From assembly GCF_038396675.1 (NCBI RefSeq), contig NC_088926.1, forward strand, positions 12,107,501-12,171,500: a stretch of DNA of 64,000 bases. The letters run 5' to 3'. The stretch is from Hydra vulgaris (Eukaryota > Cnidaria > Hydrozoa > Anthoathecata > Hydridae). The position numbers and the translations under genes are program-made. Under the pieces are notes generated by a model. It did no database searches, had not been told where the DNA came from, and worked only from the letters and a program-made list of their open reading frames with translations. Below are positions 56,477 through 64,000 of the stretch, in pieces (the stretch's first letter is position 1; each line of letters begins with the position of its first letter).

Positions 56477-57404
56477 TGCTTTTTATTGAACACTTTTTAA
56501 CTTTTTCAAAATTTGTTAATAAGTTATATAAAAATGTTTAATATATATGTAAACATATAACAAAAATAAGTAAAATAAATACTGAAAAATATTTTTTTCA
56601 AATTATTATTTATTTATCTATGCTTTGAATAACGCATTTTGTCTAAATTCCGAAAGCAGCAACTTTCATATTCCGCGTTTTTTGGACGCACACCGATTTT
56701 TAAAAATATTGTTGTTACCTGCTGTTGCATTATTTCCGTCTTAATCTTCCATCTTCGTTACTGTTGCATTTATTTCCATTTTAATAGCAACAGCAGGAAA
56801 TAATAAATTAGATACATATTGTTATTATATTTACATTCAATTTATTTTTAATTTTACCAATAAAATTGGTTCTTTGGTACCTATCATGTAGGTAAGAACA
56901 GGGGCGTTGCAGCGTCTTAGGCCTTAAACGCCGATTATGTAAAAGTACCAAAAATGATTTTTTTTAGTGGCACTAAAACATAATACGTTTGTTAATATCT
57001 AAAATAAGATTTACAATTGATCAAATAGATATTCCTTAGAAAAATTTACTTTTCTTTACTGTTTTGTTTTCTAAAATATTTTAATAAGAATTTGAACAGA
57101 TTTCTTTATCGAAAAAATAAAAAATTAGAGTCAAATCTCATGCAATTAAATTTCTATTTAAATGTTTTTAATTTAAATTTCTAAAATTAAGAAATATTTA
57201 TTTATACTTTAATTAATTATTATTTTGATTATCATACATGAAAATGAGAGTAATTACCCTAAAAATGGGTCAAAAAAAAGGGGCCAAGTTTCTAAAATCA
57301 TTAATGCCGTTAAAGCAAATTAATAAGATACAATCCACCACCACGACCAAAATTACTAACATAATAGGGATTTGGGGTTGAATTCTATCTAAATCCTTTT
57401 TTTA
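56477..57404. other. AT-rich intergenic stretch
   Basis: No gene. GTTGCATT(A)TTTCC(G/A)TCTTAAT is duplicated (about 56722 and 56763), and AACAGCAGGAAATAATAA nearby is its inverted relative. Confidence 0.4.
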
Positions 57405-57572
57405 AATTTTTGTTTTAGGTGCCCCAAGAAGACCAGAGCACCGCGAAAGAGCATTTAACTAGGAAGTTCACGCCTCCTTCCTTACCAATAGCGCAAAATA
57501 TATCCAGAACTCAAACCCTGGATTTCTTCTTCTAAAATAAGCGCTCTAACTACTGCGCCACGGCCGCTTTAT
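57405..57572 (-). mobile_element. tRNA-derived SINE, second copy
   Basis: Read on the minus strand it begins GCGGCCGTGGCGCAGTAGTT (A box TGGCGCAGTAG) and has GGGTTTGAGTTCT as B box. It shares GGTAAGGAAGGAGGCGTGAA and AAATGCTCTTTCGCGGTGCT with the copy at 36081-36280, ending GGGGCACCTAAAACAAAAA. The divergence between the copies suggests an old family. Confidence 0.8.
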
Positions 57573-57958
57573 ATCTTTAACTACTTATTGCGAAACAAGA
57601 CAATTTAGTTCAATAATGATACTGCTGATTTTATTTTATTTTGTTAATCAAGAGAATAACAAATGACAAAACATCTTTAAATTGCTAATTAGGTAAATTT
57701 GTGTACCAAATCAGTTTCATCAAAGTTAAGTAGTTATTGCCTAAACAACGAAGGGTATAAATAGATTCGAAGAATTGGTGAAAACTAAGAAAAAAAACGT
57801 AATAAATGTCAATTTTCTAAATGCGATATGATAAATGTCAATCTTGTTTCTAAATGAGATAAATATCAATCTAACTAAACAAAGGCTCTAAAAGTATTAA
57901 AGAAGAAACATTTAACCTTTTGGTCTTTACAAAAATCCATAGAAAAAATGATTTTTGA

Positions 57959-58048
57959 AAACTTACCCAAGTTAAACGACTCTTACAAAAATTTACCCTA
58001 GTTAAGCGACTCTTACGAAAACTTACCCTAGTTAAACGACTCTTGAAT
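57959..58048. repeat. About 30-bp tandem repeat, three copies
   Basis: Units of the form AAACTTACCCTAGTTAAACG + ACTCTTACG with a few substitutions. Confidence 0.85.
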
Positions 58049-58245
58049 TAGTAAACAAATTTTATTAAAAGGCCTTTTTTTTTGTTTTCATTTTTTTGTT
58101 AAAACATTTTTATTATAATAAAAACTTTTTTTTTAATCAAATTTTTTTTACATCTGTTTCTGTGTTGAAAGGTTAAACATTTAGCAAGCTGGTTAAACAT
58201 ATTCAGCAAGCTGGCTATTATCAGAGTTGTTAGCAAGACCATAAA

Positions 58246-58446
58246 TAGCATGGCAAAGGCCACATGTTCCAAGGCCAAGGTAAGATCAAGGTCAAGAGAT
58301 TCAAGACCAAGGCCTCCGCAAACGTTTTCAAAGCGAAAGACTTAAGCTTTGGCCTTACGTTAAGAGCAATTGTTTACAAAACTGCAGATAGCATGGCTGT
58401 GACAATAAAACCACGAGTTATGAAACTATATCAAGATTATGAATAG
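58246..58446 (+). pseudogene. Possible retrocopy of a small basic nucleolar-type protein (UPF0390/C19orf53-like)
   Basis: The open frame starting ATG 58264 gives MFQGQGKIKVKRFKTKASAN and then VFKAKD. This recalls the M(A/P)QGK-KVK-K-K-(A/S) start of the UPF0390 (C19orf53) family. Downstream similarity is lost and the frame ends at 58446. The base composition is richer in G and C than the surroundings, as expected for coding-derived sequence. Recognition rests on one short segment, so this is a weak call. It could also be an unrelated small ORF. Confidence 0.3.
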
Positions 58447-58643
58447 AATTTGAAGAAGTTAGTAAGAAAATATATTTAGATAATATGAAAGCCAAAAACA
58501 AAAATACATAAAAATAAAAAGTAAAACTTATATTTTTTTGCTTAATGCTGACAACCAATTTTAACATCTTTTAATTAAAAATATGTTGATATTAGTTGTT
58601 AGCGTTAACTATATGTCAAAAGCATTAACTATCACTATATAAT

Positions 58644-59000
58644 CTATAAGTCTTCGTTACATTTTAGAAACATTATAGTTTCAAGCAACGAATCAGACAT
58701 ACGAGCTCTAAGAGGGCGCATTTTCAATCCACTCTGACAAAAGATGCGCTTGACAGGAGTTGACGTTTCAGGGACACAGAAATACTTGTCAAATATTTAA
58801 TTCTAATTTTTGAATATTGTTTTATTGTGAACAGTTTTTTTTAACAAAAACTCTTTTCGATTAAGTTCTAGTGATTTATTCGTTCAAAATAAATCACAAG
58901 TTTTTTTATAACCTGGAAAATAGCTTTTTATTTCTGGTAAAGAACTTTTAAATCTGAGGTGTAACACTATTTTTAGCAAATGTCTAAGTGGTTTGTAGTG
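58644..59000 (-). pseudogene. hAT transposase C-terminal fragment
   Basis: The minus strand reads KYFCVPETSTPVKRIFCQSG and then LKMRPLRARMSDSLLETIMF with LKCNEDL before a stop at 58644. This is the hAT C-terminal dimerisation region, matching the typical pattern P-TS-P-ER-FS-SG---R--R-RL. Upstream on the same strand (58995-58870) LKSSLPEIKSYFPGYKKTCD precedes it in another frame. It differs from the hAT at 53.7-56.5 kb and belongs to another subfamily. Confidence 0.68.
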
Positions 59001-61300
59001 TTGTTTTTGAGCAAATCTTTGAATTGTTTAGTGACTAAATAAAAGAAGGATAATAAAACTATTGCTTATTGGTTCAAAGTTTGATTTATAAATAAAGTTA
59101 TAAAAAAAAACTCTATTAAAAATACTTTACAAACAACTTTTTTGAACAGATTTAGATTGAATAAAAACAGTAAAAATAAATAAAACTTTATGATAATTTA
59201 TGATTTAGATACAAAAAAACTGTTTTAATTTAAAAAACTTTTAAAATTCTGTTTTTAATTTCAAGAAAAGTTCACGTGTTTAAATCTTTTTCAAATTTTG
59301 AAATGTTTAATCAAAAATGGTAACTTAAACCGTGACATAAAACACAAAATTAAGTTTAAAGTCTAAAGCTTTCAAATAATCAAAAATAACTCTTTTAAAT
59401 AAAATCAACTGTAGTATACAGTAGTATTTACCTGGTCATGTTATTAACAAAAAACTGTAGTTTTTTGTTCTCACTCGGAGCAAACTAAGCTCAAAGGTAG
59501 AGCTCATCAATCAGGATTTTTGTCAGAATAAAAAAAGAGGATGAAACTAATTTTTATTTTGACCAACAATAATAAACGATAAGATTAGGTCATAGGAGTC
59601 GCTTCTTTGCTAGAATATGAATCTAAGACAATTAAATGAAAAAGATAATTTGAAATTGGCCCTGACTCTGAAATAAATTTACAACTAGAAGAAACAGAAA
59701 CAGATCAGAACAAATGTCTCTTAAGCTATCCTAGAAAATAATGTGATGTGAAACATGACCAGGTAAATTGTGCCGCCAATCGCCTCTGACAAAAAAGCGA
59801 TAATGATTATGCTAGCAGTAGTCAAAGCTGCAGGAGGCATTTCTAAAGATTTTGACATATCACGAAATACACCTTGGAGAACAAGAATGTAAAATCTTTA
59901 AAGGTTTGCAGAAAGTGGTGCAGAAACATAGAAACAGAACTCCCACAATATGATGCATTGTATTTGGATGGTAAACCGTTGAATGATTTTTTAAAATGTT
60001 ATTACCCAAAAGCCGAGCTGGCAACTACATTCGAGGAGACTACTTCTTGTGATTACAACTCTCTCACAACTCTTTAACTCCGAAACATAAACCCTGGCGA
60101 ACAAGCTCGCTGCCTACGTATAAAAACAAGTTTAGCACAGTATTACCAGTAACGGAGTTATGATCAAACTCGGAGCTTCTTGCTTACAAAGCGATCGTTT
60201 TATCACTCCACTGCCAGCCCACTTATGCCTAAATACAAAGAAAGTTATTAGATGTTCCTTCTCTAGCTAAGTTAGCAAGGAGCAACTCAAGCTGAAGCAA
60301 AGCTAGAACTGCTATAAATTTGGGTTTTGTCAATGTTCTAGTGTTTAACACAACTGCTAACAATAGTGTTAGATATAAAGGAGCTTCTAAGTTAATGGAA
60401 AAATATCAAGTATTGATATTTTTCCATTAACTAAATATCTATAAATATTGATTACTCTACCTATCTTTTCGTCATCACATTTTAGAACTTGTTGATGATG
60501 CTGTAGAAATTGTTGTTTGGTGCCATTTTAGGTATTAACAACAAACTGTTTAAAAACTTTACAGATACATGGTCAAAGTTGGATAAAGATCAACCAGTAT
60601 AAGCACTGGGAATTGAAAATAAATAACTGTTGAGCATAAAGTTGTCAGAACTTACAGACTTTTTATCTTGAAATGGTTGAACAACTCTTTTCAAGAGATG
60701 ATTATCTTGATCCACTTTTTTATAGTTGCAGAACAATTTACCCATATAGTTAAAGTTGCCAACGATACAACATGGTGTTTTGCCAAGTCAAAGTCGAATT
60801 TTGCTACAACCACCACAGCTGATACTGAGGACTTGTTTGTTGCAGAGTGTAGTAGTAAGTACTGTGTTACTGTGTAGATACTATAGAGTTTAGTTGTAAT
60901 AGGTTCTGACCTTTTCAAGCTCTTTATGAAGATTTTTATGTTTTATTACACTAGATTACAAATTTACTAAAATATATGTTTTTTAAAAAACTTTTTTAAA
61001 ATCTGTTTTATTGATTATTTTAATAATCAGTAAATAAACGTTTCAAATATTTATATAAATGTTTATAAATAAAATTGTCTATAGCTATATAAATTAATAT
61101 ATATATATTAATATTTAATTATGTGTTGAAATATTTGTTTGTTTTTTAATTTTTTTGTTAAGTTATAAGTAATTAAATTTGTCATAGATAAATAATAGTA
61201 TTTGCCTTGTTATGGTTAAATGGAGAATTTACTGATCACTTGCTAATAAATGATTAAACATGATAGAATTTAGTAAAATAAAAAAAAGATATCAGCAAAT
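59001..61300. other. Stretch without recognised gene; may include the rest of the hAT relic
   Basis: Open frames at 59874-60077 (+), 60668-60877 (+) and 60691-60918 (-) lack features I can place. GC content around 59760-60300 is somewhat higher than nearby, which suggests decayed coding sequence, perhaps transposon-derived. GATATTTTTCCATTAAC / GTTAATGGAAAAATATC forms a hairpin at about 60392-60430. Confidence 0.35.
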
Positions 61301-61307
61301 ATTTTGT

Positions 61308-61341
61308 AAAAACCAACATTTTTTTGTTGGTTTTTACAGAA
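61308..61341. repeat. Hairpin GTAAAAACCAACA / TTGGTTTTTAC
   Basis: Thirteen-bp arms with a T-rich loop. Confidence 0.75.
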
Positions 61342-63839
61342 TTATATCGATTTGGTTATTTGAAAAGTTTAATAATAACTTCAAAAAGATTTGTTGAAAG
61401 TTTGTTGCAAAAAGACTTTTTGTTTTCTAGGATGCAAAAACTAATGAAAATATTAAGGTGTTGGCACTTTTCATTTTAAAACATTATTATTTTCTCAAAG
61501 TAAGATAAAAGTCCATAAAATTAAACAATTAGCAAGAAAAAAAGCCATACTACTTGCAGTCGCGTATAATTGTCTTTAGGGGGTAGTCGAAACTCAAGAT
61601 TCACCAATTCGTGATCGTTTAGAATCAAAAAACAAGAAAATATTACTTTATTATGTTTTTATGTAGTTTAACATTTCTTAGGTGATGGAGTTAATGTACT
61701 TTAATGCATGTTCTGAGTGAAAAGGAAAACTCAATCTCATTAGTAAAAAAAGTAGACAGTGACAATTCTTGAAAAAAAAAGAGAGGAAAGAAGGGGGGGG
61801 GGGGGAAATCTTCCATAATATTATTTGTGGTAATACTTACAAGACCATGTTTGCATTTATCTTTTGGTTATATTCTAAGCATTTCATATTTAAAAAATCG
61901 TAATACTAAAGTAACACCTACGGATAACAACCAATAAAGTTAAAAAAATTTAAAAATTTTAAGTTAATAATATTTTTGAATTGAAAATGAAAGAGTAAAA
62001 TAAAAGACATAGTTATTGGTTATTACTTTTTCTTTAAACAATTTTTACTTTTACTTCTTCTTTAAACACTTACATACCTTTAAATAAATTGCAAATACTA
62101 TTTATTTATAAATATTATGCATTTATCTAAATCGTCCAGACAATCCAGATGTTTTAATTCATTCCTGGATGAAATCAACCATTCCTGGATGGCTTTCTTT
62201 GCCGCTTTAATTTGTTTGCTTTTAGGCTTTTCTTCAAACGGAAACTTAAGTTCTTGGTTGTTTATTAATTTTAAGGGTGGGTTCTAATGTATATACACTA
62301 GAGCCCACATATCTTTACGAAGCAAAGTTTTATTTTTTTTTTTATCATGCAATTTTTTTTTATATTATATTAACTTATTTTAATATTTACTAGTCAGTTC
62401 CCTGTATATTTAAATCTTTTTACAAACTTATTTTCTTTTATTTATAATTTTTTTTGTTTTGTTTTTGTTTTTCAACTTAGACATAAAAACATAAATTATA
62501 AATACTTATATAAAATATAAATAATATTTTGGGTGCCAGGAACCCGTAAACTATTTATACCTTATATAAATTTATTATTTAAAGTTTTAGGGACCGGATT
62601 GTATGGTCTCCGTCCTGCTCCTCAATCTATTCCGATAGCGTAAACCAAATTTTTCTTTTGTTTTTTGTTTTTTTGGTTCAGAAAATTTTTTTTTTTTTAG
62701 ATGAATTCTTTTAATCGTCGCTGTTAAGGTAATTTGTTGATTTCTTTTTTTTTTTTTTAGATTTCTTTGCATACTTCTTTAAAATATGTTTTTATAGAGT
62801 CCTGCGCGTTCCAAAAAAAATTGTTTTATCTTCTCAATGCATTTTTTATATCTCCATGAAATTTTTATCTCCACCAATTATTAAGTTTATATTTGAATAT
62901 AAATATAATTGGGATAGACATTCTTTTTAATTAAGTAATAAAATAAACCATGAAAAACAACAAAAAAAGTACAAAGGTTACTTCTATTATGATTAAAAGA
63001 TAGTAATCAGTAAATTTTTAATTAAAAAAAAGAAGGAATTATAATAACTGCAAAGCACGCACTAACATAGAAGTGCAAAGCGGGATAAATCTGGGATGTC
63101 AAATGGGAAACGTTCGGGATTTGACCGTGGGATCTACATGGGCTATACAAATAGAATATGAAAAGCGAAGTAATTTTCAGCTTGATATTTTTTTGTGCTT
63201 GTTTTGTCCCAAGATTTCTTCCAGATCTGTTTTATATATAAGCCTTTTTTTATGTTGTTATTTATAATTTAGATTATTTTTAGAATTTGTTTTGATGTTT
63301 GTTTCAATTAGTTCATCTTTATTCTTCAGGTTGTGTTCCTTAGACAGGAATAAGTAAAAACTAGATGATGCTTTGTCTGTGTAAAACCTCCTAGTTTAGC
63401 TGCTTTATTTTTTCTTTGGTTATTCATGGTAGGTTGGGGCCGCACATTACCATTTCACAATTTTACTCCTTTTCTGTTGACCAGATCTGGTCGTTTTACT
63501 AATAATTGGTTGTGGGACTTATCCAGTTGTTGTCAATACGGTTTTGCCGTAACTGTCGCTCGCAATTTCAATAGTTAAAAATGAATTATGTCACTACAGT
63601 GACATAGAGTGAAGGATGTTTTAGAAGTAGGTTCGGCTTGTTAATTTGGAGGAAACCATTGTTTAGTGCGCTTGTTGTTGTTGGATAAGTTGTTGTTTGT
63701 TGTTGTATCATTTCTCATCACATTCATCAGTAAAATTTTGACACATTTTATGCAATAAAGAGATTTGCAAGTTGTACGCCGTTGAACTTTATTCATCTAC
63801 AACAATAGATGTGAGACCCTTATACCTTATTGGTAAACC
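61342..63839. other. AT-rich stretch, no gene recognised
   Basis: Contains a G-run of about 13 (61793-61805). Minus-strand text near 62270-62110 reads ELKFPFEEKPKSKQIKAAKK and AIQEWLISS, a Lys-rich helical peptide that may be the remnant of a transposon ORF. Minus-strand 62772-62587 is a Lys/Arg-rich open frame of uncertain meaning. Nothing else is recognised. Confidence 0.35.
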
Positions 63840-63996
63840 TTCTCGATTTCGTGAAGCTGTCTTATAACTGTTCTCGATTTCGTGAAGCTGTCTTATAACT
63901 GTTCTCGATTTCGTGAAGCTGTCTTATAACTGTTCTCGATTTCGTGAAGCTGTCTTATAACTGTTCTCAATTTCGTGAAGCTGTCTTATAACTGTT
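63840..63996. repeat. 31-bp minisatellite, five copies, at the window end
   Basis: Unit TTCTCGATTTCGTGAAGCTG + TCTTATAACTG, near-identical copies; the fifth has CAATTT for CGATTT. It may continue beyond the window. Confidence 0.93.
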
Positions 63997-64000
63997 GACT

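Noticed and set aside
59874..60077. 67-aa plus-strand ORF with Cys and Trp residues
   Set aside because: No recognisable family, no splice context, and surrounded by decayed sequence; not enough to call a gene.
62587..62772. Lys/Arg-rich 61-aa minus-strand ORF
   Set aside because: Composition follows from T-runs on the + strand; no supporting motif.

Overview
The window is very AT-rich (I estimate well over 70% A+T). It is full of (TA)n and (CA)n microsatellites and decayed transposons, with few host genes, and the genes have short exons split by AT-rich introns. The transposon families (CR1/L2/Jockey-like LINEs, P-element/THAP9-like, piggyBac, Harbinger, hAT, Tc1/mariner, tRNA-derived SINEs) and the style of the genes fit a cnidarian, most likely a Hydra of the vulgaris group. 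That assignment is inference; no ribosomal or mitochondrial marker is present.

Two host genes can be supported. (1) A five-exon gene on the + strand, 13218-25780, encodes a 176-residue homologue of the nucleolar 60S-biogenesis protein NOL12/Rrp17. Its exons are small and its third intron is about 11.3 kb, packed with transposons, so open-reading-frame inspection alone misses it. (2) A single-exon 520-residue class A GPCR lies at 49638-51200 (+). It has a conserved TM1, TM2 and NPxxY, but DRT in place of DRY, no CWxP in TM6, and a long cytoplasmic tail.

Layout. 1-1404: an unnamed repeat with a 778-bp hAT-like MITE inserted in it; a second, unfilled copy lies at 36.7-37.3 kb. 2.9-3.9 kb: a recently broken ORF of unknown function with a coiled coil and a C-terminal C4 zinc motif (-). 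6.7-11.2 kb: a P-element/THAP9-like transposase relic (-), split by a LINE at 7.5-9.9 kb. 12.9-13.1 kb: a fold-back element just upstream of NOL12. 13.2-25.8 kb: NOL12. Its intron 3 carries a piggyBac relic (-) split by a complete 2.86-kb terminal-inverted-repeat transposon (16204-19062), then a Harbinger element (20.9-24.6 kb) with two convergent ORFs whose transposase is split by another LINE. 27.2-32.9 kb: three more LINE remnants. 33.3-41.8 kb: mostly microsatellites, a SINE, tandem repeats and a GC-rich 66-bp palindrome inside a TA tract. 42.2-45.8 kb: a mariner C-terminus and the best preserved LINE. 49.6-51.2 kb: the GPCR. 53.7-56.5 kb: a hAT element with both ends and a probable 8-bp target duplication, itself containing a nested fold-back element. 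57.4 kb: a second SINE. 58.6-59 kb: another hAT C-terminus. 59-64 kb: mostly unrecognised sequence ending in a 31-bp tandem repeat.

Most of the window is transposon accumulation with at least four host-in-host insertions. The nesting gives a relative age order: in each pair the interrupted element is older. I saw no CRISPR array, bacterial-type operon or functional RNA gene. The most striking results are the hidden NOL12 gene model, the 2.86-kb transposon with an unfamiliar CDTTASNTG transposase, and the paralogous empty site that validates the hAT MITE.
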